Below, one piece after another: positions 27,410 through 33,370 of a DNA stretch of 33,370 nt. The notes beneath the pieces are model-generated. The model did not search any database. It was given only the letters and a program-made list of their open reading frames with translations, and was not told the origin of the DNA. A program made the position numbers and the translations under genes. Source of the stretch: Acidimicrobiales bacterium (GTDB taxonomy: Bacteria > Actinomycetota > Acidimicrobiia > Acidimicrobiales > MedAcidi-G1); assembly GCA_030747775.1 (NCBI GenBank), contig JASLKB010000007.1, positions 1 through 33,370 on the forward strand, written 5' to 3'. Position 1 is the first letter of the stretch, and every line of letters begins with the position of its first letter.

Positions 27410-27495
27410 GCCCGGGTGGCGGAACTGGTAGACGCAGCGGGCTTAAACCCCGCGGCCCCTTCGGGGGCGTACAGGTTCGATTCCTGTCCCGGGCA
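27410..27495 (+). tRNA. tRNA-Leu, anticodon UAA
   Basis: The acceptor stem GCCCGGG (27410-27416) pairs with CCCGGGC (27488-27494). The anticodon loop CTTAAAC gives TAA at 27444-27446, which reads UUA and UUG leucine codons. The long variable arm GCCCC-TTCG-GGGGC-like hairpin and the GGTTCGATTCC T-loop show a class II tRNA. The discriminator base is A 27495; CCA is not encoded. Upstream, GTGACT (27369-27374) and TACCGT (27395-27400) could be its promoter. TGACTCCTCG occurs twice there (27355 and 27370). A T-rich GGGTTTTGATTT follows the gene. Confidence 0.96.
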
Positions 27496-27543
27496 CGGGT
27501 TTTGATTTCGTATCCCTTCTCGAAGCCAGGGGAGACTGGGCCT

Positions 27544-28290
27544 ATGAGCGACTCAGGGCAGAAAACCGATGGCGGCGTGCTGTATGAGCACCCCTATCCG
27601 TCGCCAGACCTGGCGGCCCAGTACCCGTTTGTGGCCCATGAGCACCAGCGGGTCGACGACCAGACGATGCGCGACCGCGCCGAGTCGTTCTGTGCGTCGG
27701 CCGACCGCCGACGCAGCGTTCGCATGTTCAGTTCCGACCCGGTGCCCAGGGACCTGATCGAGGCGGCGGTCGCAGCTGCTTCGACGGCTCCGTCGGGTGC
27801 CCATAAGCAACCGTGGACTTTCGTTGCGGTCTCTGATCCGGCAACGAAGTCACGGATCCGCGAGGCGGCCGAGGCCGAGGAGCACACCAACTACCTCGAT
27901 AACCGCATGAACGCTGAATGGCAAGAGGCTCTGGCCCCTTTGGGCACTGACCACCACAAGGAGTTCCTCGAAGTGGCCCCATGGTTGGTCGTGCTCTTTG
28001 AGCAGCGGTACGAGCTACGACCGGATGGCTCGACGCGTAAGAACTATTACGTCAAGGAGAGCACAGGGATCGCCGCCGGGCTCTTCGTGGCAGCCGTCCA
28101 CGAGATGGGCCTAGCCACTCTGCCGCACACACCGTCGCCCATGGCCTTCCTGCGGACAGTGCTGGATCGTCCAGAGAACGAGCGCCCGTTTGTGATGTTC
28201 CCTGTGGGTCACCCGTTGCCTGGCGTTTTGGTTCCAGACCTGGCCCGCAAGGCCCTTGAAGAGGTTCTCGTGGTGGTCGACGGCACCTGA
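27544..28290 (+). CDS. Nitroreductase family protein, iodotyrosine deiodinase-like subgroup
   Basis: A flavin-dependent 248-residue protein of the nitroreductase superfamily. RRRSVRMFSSDPVP and the FMN-binding AASTAPSGAHKQPWTFVAV are close to the IYD/deiodinase subgroup (R-S-V-R-x-F and A-P-S-G-x-x-x-Q-P-W). Further blocks are the lid KNYYVKESTGIAAGLFVAAVHEMGL (segment before and after the Glu) and LATLPHTPSPMAFLRTVL, and MFPVGHPL near the end. Bacterial IYD homologues can dehalogenate tyrosines, but the true substrate is unknown. ATG 27544 has GGGGAG about 9 bases upstream; the frame is open back to 27502. Confidence 0.88.
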   Translation: MSDSGQKTDGGVLYEHPYPSPDLAAQYPFVAHEHQRVDDQTMRDRAESFCASADRRRSVRMFSSDPVPRDLIEAAVAAASTAPSGAHKQPWTFVAVSDPATKSRIREAAEAEEHTNYLDNRMNAEWQEALAPLGTDHHKEFLEVAPWLVVLFEQRYELRPDGSTRKNYYVKESTGIAAGLFVAAVHEMGLATLPHTPSPMAFLRTVLDRPENERPFVMFPVGHPLPGVLVPDLARKALEEVLVVVDGT

Positions 28291-28342
28291 AGGCCGCAGT
28301 GGGTCGAGGCCCAGCGGTTGCCGTGAACTGGGTCAGGCCAAG

Positions 28343-29164
28343 TCAGAGCAGGAGAGCGGTGCCGACCACCGTAAGGGCGGCCCCTGTCCACGCCCCGAGC
28401 GCCGGCAACTGTCGCATTCGCAGCCACAGTAGGGGAAGCAGGATCACCGGAGTGGTTGCTGAGAGGATGGTGGCTACCCCGGTATCGCCGTGCCCCAACG
28501 ACCACAGCAGTAGCGACATGCCCAGCACCATGGCCACGAAACCGCTAGCGGCCAGTCGTAGGTGATCCATGGGGAGGAGGGCACCTCGCCGTGCGGGCCG
28601 GGCCAGCCTGTCGCCGGGTCGGGCTAGCACCCAGAGAGCGATAGTGGCTATGACTACCCGGGCCGCTGCCACGGCCAGAGTGTCGGCACCATCGTCCAGG
28701 ATTGGCTTGACGGCAAGCGCTCCGAGGGCCTGACCGACAGCGCCCACCCCCGCCCAGACTGCGCCTGCGACCATCGATCCCTCGACACGCTCGAAGACGT
28801 TGCTGTGGGTACCACTCCGAGATCCGAAGTTCACTGCTAGGACGATGCCGCCCATGGTGAGCACCGCTCCGACCAACGCCCAGGGGGCGAACGACTCGCC
28901 AAATAGCAGCACGCCGCCTATTGCGGCCAGCGGGGCGTTAGAGGTGAACAGCACTGAAGTTCGGCGCGGGCCGATCCGAGCCATGGCGGTGAATAGCGAC
29001 AGGTCACCCACCAGGATCCCGACCAGTCCCGATACGGCCAGCAGGCCCAGGTCCGATGAGTCGAGCGTCGACCAACCCCCGGTGGCGGTAGCCATCACGA
29101 TCAGCATGGCGCTGACGTAGAGCATCCGGATCCGACAGAACCGGGGCCCGCCGAGGCGGCGCAC
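28343..29164 (-). CDS. EamA-family (DMT) transporter, start uncertain
   Basis: A polytopic membrane protein of the drug/metabolite transporter superfamily, with two EamA repeats. The given start, GTG 29164, is the first canonical one, yielding 273 residues and about nine helices. Coding sequence clearly continues upstream on the same frame (IAALLAATSWAFSSLIAAEPV, the expected first helix) to a TGA, without ATG, GTG or TTG. The real start may be a CTG at 29236, or a frame error hides it. Conserved stretches include FTAMARIGPRRTSVLFTSNAPL (in two parts) and LATILSATTPVILLPL-like ATILSATTPVILLPL. It converges with the nitroreductase gene. Substrate unknown; such proteins export amino acids or metabolites. 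Confidence 0.8.
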   Translation of the reverse strand: MRRLGGPRFCRIRMLYVSAMLIVMATATGGWSTLDSSDLGLLAVSGLVGILVGDLSLFTAMARIGPRRTSVLFTSNAPLAAIGGVLLFGESFAPWALVGAVLTMGGIVLAVNFGSRSGTHSNVFERVEGSMVAGAVWAGVGAVGQALGALAVKPILDDGADTLAVAAARVVIATIALWVLARPGDRLARPARRGALLPMDHLRLAASGFVAMVLGMSLLLWSLGHGDTGVATILSATTPVILLPLLWLRMRQLPALGAWTGAALTVVGTALLL

Positions 29165-29317
29165 CGGTTCGGCGGCGATGAGGCTGCTAAACGCCCAGGA
29201 CGTGGCAGCAAGAAGGGCGGCGATCTGATACGGCAGGGTCGCAGTTCACCACCGGTTCCTGGTTGGCCCACCATTGGATTTTGGGAAGTCGGGGTCGGGT
29301 CGTGCGAGGATACGTGC

Positions 29318-29776
29318 ATGGCTTCTGACCCCGCCGCCGCATCGTCGAGCGCTGGTCGCCTCGTAGATCGTGCAGTGCGGGCTACCGGTGGCTGTGCTTG
29401 CGGTGGTGTCCGTTACCGGATCACCGGACACTTGCGCGACGTCGTCCACTGCCACTGCGAGCCGTGCCGACGGATCACCGGCCACCACATGGCGGCCACT
29501 GCTGCGCTCCGGTCCGACGTTCAGTTCGAGTCCGAGGACTCTCTCCGGTGGTACCAGCGCACCGACACCGTCCGGTACGGCTTCTGCTCGACGTGTGGTG
29601 CCACCCTGTTCTGGGAGGCCGCCGATAAGGCAGACATGGTCTCCATCGCCGGTGGGACCCTTGACCAGCCGACCGGATTGACCACCGTGCTGGCCATTTG
29701 GGCGGACGCCGCCTCCGACTACCACTGCCTGGATGACACCATCGAGACCTATGGGGTCGATCGGTCCGGCTACTAG
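29318..29776 (+). CDS. GFA / CENP-V-family zinc protein
   Basis: A 152-residue protein of the GFA (glutathione-dependent formaldehyde-activating enzyme) fold. Zinc-binding cysteines are visible in GGCACGGVRY, VHCHCEPCRR and CSTCGATLFWE, the order C-x-C, C-x-C-x-x-C, C-x-x-C of the family. Despite the name, most members have unknown activity, and mycothiol rather than glutathione would be expected in Actinobacteria. The presence of C1-type carbon genes in the window makes a formaldehyde link tempting but unsupported. A GAGGA ribosome-binding site is ~10 bases before ATG 29318. The 222 bases between this gene and the LysM gene show nothing but the LysM promoter. Confidence 0.87.
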   Translation: MASDPAAASSSAGRLVDRAVRATGGCACGGVRYRITGHLRDVVHCHCEPCRRITGHHMAATAALRSDVQFESEDSLRWYQRTDTVRYGFCSTCGATLFWEAADKADMVSIAGGTLDQPTGLTTVLAIWADAASDYHCLDDTIETYGVDRSGY

Positions 29777-29986
29777 CCGATATGACCCGGCCCGCAGGGT
29801 GGTGAACCGGACACGTCCAAATGGCCGTTGATATGACGTGCCCCGACCATCGCCTGGGTCGCCGATCATGTCGAGATCATTGGTTAGATGCTGTTGCCCG
29901 CCGAACTCCGAGTTATTGGACTGCGGACCGTTTCCTAGGCTGCCTCGACCTCTCGAGGGGTACCCAGTTGGGCGGGGGCTCGGACC

Positions 29987-29992
29987 TATGAT
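29987..29992 (+). promoter_or_regulatory. -10 box for leaderless LysM-lipoprotein transcript
   Basis: TATGAT, 6 bases, then ATG 29999. Confidence 0.5.
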
Positions 29993-29998
29993 CCGGCC

Positions 29999-30622
29999 AT
30001 GCGCAGGCTCGCCGTTTCCCTGACCGTCCTGGCCCTCGTGGCCACCGCCTGTGGCGGTTCCGATGACGATGATCCGGTGGTGGTCCAGACCACGACCACG
30101 GGCATCTTTAGCACGACCACCACGGCCGATGTCTCGGGCGATTCCGCTGCAGTGACCACCACGACCGAAGCCGTGTACCAGGCGACCACCACCACGGTCG
30201 CCGCTGCCACAACCACAGCGCCACCGGCGACCACCACCGAGGCTCCCCCCGAGGTGGCCGAGTCAGTGACCGTGGAGGCAGGGGACTCTCTGTCCAAGAT
30301 CGCCAAGCGGTTTGGCACCACTGTGGACACCCTCGTGCGCGTCAACGAACTCTGTGATGCCAACCAGATCTTCGTCGGCCAGGTCATCCTGCTGGAGGAT
30401 CTGGAGGCTGAGGAAACGGCCGAGGATGGTGACGTTCTCATCGTGACCGTCCTGGCTGGCGATTCGTTGTCCAAGATCGCCAAGCGCCACGACACCACCG
30501 TCGAGGACATCATGGCTCGCAACGCCATCGACGACCCGAATCTCCTGTTCGTGGGCCAAGAACTGGTAATCGATGGCGAGGTTCCGTCGGCTGACGAGCC
30601 CGAGGTCAACCCCAACTGCTGA
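29999..30622 (+). CDS. Lipoprotein with two LysM domains
   Basis: A 207-residue exported lipoprotein that probably binds peptidoglycan. The signal peptide RRLAVSLTVLALVATACGG has Cys18 as the lipidation site. A low-complexity linker rich in Thr, Ala and Pro (residues ~30-85) reaches across the wall. Two LysM repeats follow: VEAGDSLSKIAKRFGTTVDT to ~140 and VLAGDSLSKIAKRHDTTVED to ~195. Both carry the GDSLSKIAKR start, so they likely arose by recent duplication. It has no enzymatic domain and might anchor or scaffold. The next gene begins 28 bases after its stop. Confidence 0.9.
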   Translation: MRRLAVSLTVLALVATACGGSDDDDPVVVQTTTTGIFSTTTTADVSGDSAAVTTTTEAVYQATTTTVAAATTTAPPATTTEAPPEVAESVTVEAGDSLSKIAKRFGTTVDTLVRVNELCDANQIFVGQVILLEDLEAEETAEDGDVLIVTVLAGDSLSKIAKRHDTTVEDIMARNAIDDPNLLFVGQELVIDGEVPSADEPEVNPNC

Positions 30623-30650
30623 GGCCTCCTATTTTGGGGACTGGTGCCGG

Positions 30651-31919
30651 GTGACGCTGAGCCTCAGCGAACGCGACACAGAGCGGTTGTTGGGCAACGA
30701 GGGCCCGGCGTTGGCCCTCGCCATGAGGGTGGTGACCCGGGTTGCCGAGGCCATGGAGGCCGACCGACTGCTGGATATTGTCGGCGCCCACATTGACTCG
30801 TGCCTTTTCACCGGTATGGCCGCACTTGACTTCGCCAACCGCCTGGCCGACGGCGGTGCCCGGGTATCGGTACCAACCACGCTGAACGTCTCGTCATTGG
30901 ACCTGCTCCACCCTGAGCTCTCACTGGGTGATCCGGAGGAGCGACGCCTAGCACTTCGCCTGATGGAACGCTTCGAGGAGATGGGTTGTCGGCCCACCTG
31001 GACCTGTGCGCCCTACCAGCTTGAAGAGCGCCCTGCGTTTGGCGAGCACGTGGCATGGGCTGAGTCCAACGCCATCGTGTTCGCCAACTCGGTATTAGGT
31101 GCCCGAACCCACAGGTACGGAGATTTCATCGACCTCTGTTGTGCGGTGACCGGCCGGGCTCCGGCCGCCGGCCTGCACTTGGATGCCAATCGATTGGCCA
31201 CCGTGGTCGTCCGGATCGAAGGGGTGTCCGAAGACCTGCTCGATCGCGACGTCCTTTATCCGGTCGTTGGGGGCCTCCTTGGACCGCTGGCCGGCAAGGC
31301 CGTTCCCGTCCTCGTCGGTCTTCCCGTCGGGGTCTCCGAGGATCGGCTCAAGGCCCTCGGCGCAGCGGCGGCCGCCACGGGCAGCGTGGGGATGTTTCAC
31401 GTCGTGGGCAGTACGCCGGAGGCCCCAACGCTTGAGGCCGCCCTCGGTGGCCGTCCGGCGGGTACCGAAATCCGGGTCGGATCCGACGAAATCCGGGCGG
31501 CCCGGGACCGCCTGAGCACCACGGCTGACGTTGGGCTTCGTACGGTCAGTCTGGGTACGCCGCATTACTCGGTGGCCCAGTTGGGTCGACTCGTAGAACT
31601 GCTCGGTGACCGTCGGGTCCACGAGCAAGTCGCGGTTTACGCCTCCACTGGTCGCGACGTCCTGCACGAGGTCGAGTTGCGAGGTTGGGCCGATCGCCTC
31701 ACCGCGGCGGGCGTGCAGCTGGTTGCCGACACTTGCACCTATTTCACGTCGATCATTGAGGACACGTCGAGAACCACGATGACCGACTCCGCCAAGTGGG
31801 CCTACTACGCGCCGGGGAACCTCGGGGTCGAGGTGGTATTCGGCAGCGTGGAGGACTGCGTGGAGTCGGCTATTGCCGGCCGGGTAGTCCGGGACGAGGG
31901 GGTGTGGGCCAATGCCTGA
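30651..31919 (+). CDS. Aconitase X catalytic (large) subunit
   Basis: AcnX enzymes are aconitase-superfamily dehydratases; characterised bacterial ones dehydrate cis-3-hydroxy-L-proline, archaeal ones mevalonate 5-phosphate. The 422-residue large subunit shows LSERDTERLLGNEGPALALAM at its start, VGAHIDSCLFTG, PTTLNVSSLD, TWTCAPY (118-122), ESNAIVFANSVLGART (138-153), LDANRL and VADTCTYFTS; the cysteines at 119 and in ADTCTY are candidate Fe-S ligands. I chose GTG 30651, with TGGGGA about 10 bases upstream, because the earlier ATG 30573 would overlap the LysM gene by 50 bases and add non-conserved residues. It overlaps the small subunit gene by 8 bases. No proline racemase or other hydroxyproline gene is near. 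Confidence 0.88.
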   Translation: MTLSLSERDTERLLGNEGPALALAMRVVTRVAEAMEADRLLDIVGAHIDSCLFTGMAALDFANRLADGGARVSVPTTLNVSSLDLLHPELSLGDPEERRLALRLMERFEEMGCRPTWTCAPYQLEERPAFGEHVAWAESNAIVFANSVLGARTHRYGDFIDLCCAVTGRAPAAGLHLDANRLATVVVRIEGVSEDLLDRDVLYPVVGGLLGPLAGKAVPVLVGLPVGVSEDRLKALGAAAAATGSVGMFHVVGSTPEAPTLEAALGGRPAGTEIRVGSDEIRAARDRLSTTADVGLRTVSLGTPHYSVAQLGRLVELLGDRRVHEQVAVYASTGRDVLHEVELRGWADRLTAAGVQLVADTCTYFTSIIEDTSRTTMTDSAKWAYYAPGNLGVEVVFGSVEDCVESAIAGRVVRDEGVWANA

Positions 31920-32355
31920 CGAAGTGTCCCCCGGGCTGGCGCTGGAGGGGCGGGCCATGGTGCCCGGCGAGGCTCAGGGTGACGTGCTTTGCCTCGACGA
32001 GCCGCTGAGCTTCTGGGGTGGTCTGGATCCGGAGACCGGCCGGATCACCGACCGGCACCACCCCCAGTTAGACGAGTCGGTGGTCGGGCGGGTGCTGGTC
32101 ATGCCATCTGGGCGGGGATCAAGCTCCGCGAGTAGCGCCCTGTGCGAGGCAATCCGGGCCGGGACGGGTCCGGCGGCCATCGTCATGGCTGAACCGGACG
32201 AGATAATTGCCCTGGGCGCCGTCGTGGCCGACGAACTCTATGGTCGGCTCGTCCCGGTGGTGGTGCTGGCCGAAGGCCTGGACCGGCTTTGCACCGGGGT
32301 CAGGTGCACCGTGTCGGATCAGATGGTGATCGCGTACTCCGACAACCGTTCGTAG
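31912..32355 (+). CDS. Aconitase X swivel (small) subunit
   Basis: The 147-residue swivel domain (formerly DUF126) closes over the substrate on the large subunit. Seen are LEGRAMVPGEAQGDVLCLDEPLSFWGGLDPETGRI (in pieces), DRHHPQLDESVVGRVLVMPSGRGSSSASSAL with the phosphate-binding-like GRGSSSAS, and AIRAGTGPAAIVMAEPDEIIALGA. The start ATG 31912 lies inside the last codons of the large subunit, so the two are translationally coupled, giving the separate-subunit type of AcnX. Its last 37 bases overlap the 3' end of the convergent sulfotransferase-like gene. Confidence 0.88.
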   Translation: MPDEVSPGLALEGRAMVPGEAQGDVLCLDEPLSFWGGLDPETGRITDRHHPQLDESVVGRVLVMPSGRGSSSASSALCEAIRAGTGPAAIVMAEPDEIIALGAVVADELYGRLVPVVVLAEGLDRLCTGVRCTVSDQMVIAYSDNRS

Positions 32356-33038
32356 AGGCCACGAGCTTCGTCGATCACCGGTCGCAGGCGGCCGGGCGGC
32401 GCTTCGGTGCTGGGAACCCCGGCCTCGAACCCCGTCGATCGGTGGGTGCTGGCATACCAGTGCACCGCCCAGACACCGTCCTCGGGCTTGGGACCGGCTG
32501 GCCATGACAACATCGCCGGGTCGAAGGCCAGCCCGAGACGGTCGCAGAGCCGTCGGAGCACCGCTTCCGGTGCAGCCAGCAGCGTCGCGGAGTCGACCAC
32601 GATCGGATCCTCGCCACCGGCCAGCATGGCCTCCAGTAAGTCGACCTGGATGGGAAGTCCGGTATCGGCCACTCCCACGTCCGGCACGTTCTTGGCGAAC
32701 GAGGTCACCACCCGTTCAGGGTCCCGGATCAGCAGCATGTTCCGACATGACCTGAGAAATCCCAAGTCCAGATCGACAGCATGTTGCGCCATTTGCTTGA
32801 AGAAGGCGACCGGTGTCGGGTGGGCGCCCATGATGACTTCCCGCACCACAGCCTCGCCGTCGGAATCCTGGCTGGCGAGTACCTCGGAACGTCCAGGATG
32901 CTCCCGCCCGGTCACCCGCAGGTAGTGGGCGTAGATCGGCTCGTCGAACACCGTGGTGTCGGCTCGCTGTCCGAAGGCGTACATGAATGACGTCGATATG
33001 TTGCGCGGCCCCGACCAGCAATTGATGCGAAGTGTCAT
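32319..33038 (-). CDS. Sulfotransferase-like P-loop protein
   Basis: A 239-residue protein resembling the sulfotransferase family that often accompanies class IV aminotransferases. The N-terminal CWSGPRNISTSFMYAFGQR is the PAPS 5'-phosphate loop form (S-G-P-R-N-x-S-T), FDEPIYAHYL follows, then NMLLIRDPERVVTSFAK (3'-phosphate segment) and LSWPAGPKPEDGVWAVHWYASTH. Acceptor substrate unknown. It starts at ATG 33038, 38 bases downstream of the aminotransferase gene on the same strand, so the two likely form an operon. Its 3' end overlaps the AcnX small subunit gene tail to tail. Confidence 0.83.
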   Translation of the reverse strand: MTLRINCWSGPRNISTSFMYAFGQRADTTVFDEPIYAHYLRVTGREHPGRSEVLASQDSDGEAVVREVIMGAHPTPVAFFKQMAQHAVDLDLGFLRSCRNMLLIRDPERVVTSFAKNVPDVGVADTGLPIQVDLLEAMLAGGEDPIVVDSATLLAAPEAVLRRLCDRLGLAFDPAMLSWPAGPKPEDGVWAVHWYASTHRSTGFEAGVPSTEAPPGRLRPVIDEARGLYERLSEYAITI

Positions 33039-33076
33039 CAGAACAATGGGTTGTTAAGAGGCGCCGGGGCGCGATT

Positions 33077-33370
33077 TCAGGGGGCCGTGTCGGCTTCGAC
33101 GGCCGCCTGGTAGAGATTGCGCAGGTGGGCCGTGAGGGGCCCGGGCCGACCGCTGCCAATGGTCCGGCCGTCCACGCTGATCACTGGGGTCAACCCGGCG
33201 AACGTCCCGGTAACGAATGCCTCGTCGGCCGAGTAGACGTCGGTCAGCGAAAACGGCTTCTCGTGGGCGGTAAGTCCGGCGGTCGGGGCCACCTCAAGGA
33301 CCAGTTGCCGGGTGATTCCATTCAGGTTGTAGTGCCCGGTCGACGTCCACACGCCGCCCCCGCGTATAAC
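33077..33370 (-). CDS. Class IV aminotransferase (BCAT/D-amino-acid type), C-terminal part, cut by window edge
   Basis: The frame is open to the last base of the window, with no start visible; the GTG at 33352 is internal. The 97 residues correspond to the C-terminal domain of a fold-type IV PLP aminotransferase: VWTSTGHYNLNGITRQLVLE (the L-x-G-I-T-R motif), LTDVYSADEAFVTGTFAGLTPV (the S/Y-x-A-D-E-A-F-x-T-G-T motif) and GSGRPGPLTAHLRNLY. Known members are branched-chain aminotransferase, D-amino-acid transaminase and aminodeoxychorismate lyase; the GTFAGLTPV segment leans to BCAT-like proteins. It is upstream of, and probably co-transcribed with, the sulfotransferase-like gene. Confidence 0.85.
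   Translation of the reverse strand, partial: VIRGGGVWTSTGHYNLNGITRQLVLEVAPTAGLTAHEKPFSLTDVYSADEAFVTGTFAGLTPVISVDGRTIGSGRPGPLTAHLRNLYQAAVEADTAP

Noticed and set aside
27410-27495. tRNA-Leu as attachment site of an integrated element
   Set aside because: No integrase and no second copy of the tRNA 3' end were seen in the window.
30573-30650. Earlier ATG start for aconitase X
   Set aside because: It overlaps the LysM gene by 50 bases and adds residues unlike the family; GTG 30651 has a ribosome-binding site and gives the conserved N-terminus.

Overview
The window looks like a chromosomal segment of a high-GC actinobacterium, most likely of the Acidimicrobiia type and possibly marine. This rests on three things. 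The gene block prs-rplY-pth-mfd-(SurA-like lipoprotein)-mazG-eno-ftsB ... DUF501-ppx matches the order known from Actinobacteria (in Mycobacterium: rplY, pth, prs, mfd, mazG, lpqU, eno, ftsB-like, DUF501, ppx). Many genes carry a TANNNT -10 box 6 to 9 bases before the start codon, the signature of leaderless mRNAs. Lipoproteins carry Thr-rich linkers. The taxon is an inference; no rRNA or marker comparison was possible. No mobile element, CRISPR array, phage gene or origin is visible, and no stretch longer than about 300 bases lacks a gene.

Layout. 1-2613: edge-truncated MaoC-like protein (-), phytanoyl-CoA dioxygenase-family protein (+), group II PLP decarboxylase (-). 2700-12698: core block for PRPP synthesis, ribosomal protein L25, peptidyl-tRNA hydrolase, transcription-repair coupling factor, a parvulin-type lipoprotein, a YabN-type MazG, enolase and an FtsB/DivIC-like protein. 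12721-18690: carbon module of PEP carboxylase (-), and, divergently, malyl-CoA lyase with both malate-CoA ligase subunits. 18762-21874: an XdhC/CoxI-type molybdoenzyme maturation factor split in two by one in-frame TAG, a MobA-like nucleotidyltransferase, and a DUF501-Ppx/GppA fusion. 21950-23044: alanine/serine-glyoxylate aminotransferase. 23137-27357: GNAT acetyltransferase, enoyl-CoA hydratase, MFS transporter, PD-(D/E)XK nuclease with a likely Fe-S cluster, small conserved protein. 27410-27495: tRNA-Leu(UAA). 27544-33370: IYD-like nitroreductase, EamA exporter, GFA-family protein, LysM lipoprotein, two-subunit aconitase X, sulfotransferase-like protein and a class IV aminotransferase cut by the window edge.

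How the genes work together. The most striking content is a serine-cycle-like set: enolase (2-phosphoglycerate to PEP), PEP carboxylase (PEP to oxaloacetate), malate-CoA ligase (malate to malyl-CoA), malyl-CoA lyase (malyl-CoA to acetyl-CoA plus glyoxylate) and a glyoxylate aminotransferase (glyoxylate to glycine). This is the carbon-fixing and glyoxylate-regenerating half of the serine cycle of methylotrophs. The module sits exactly between ftsB and DUF501-ppx, which are neighbours in other Actinobacteria, so it appears to have been inserted into a conserved core locus. A 10-base element, GGAAATATTC, occurs in the ppc/mcl intergenic region and, inverted, upstream of the aminotransferase, suggesting shared control. 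Formyl-tetrahydrofolate enzymes, serine hydroxymethyltransferase, hydroxypyruvate reductase, glycerate kinase and malate dehydrogenase are not in this window, so a complete cycle is not demonstrated.
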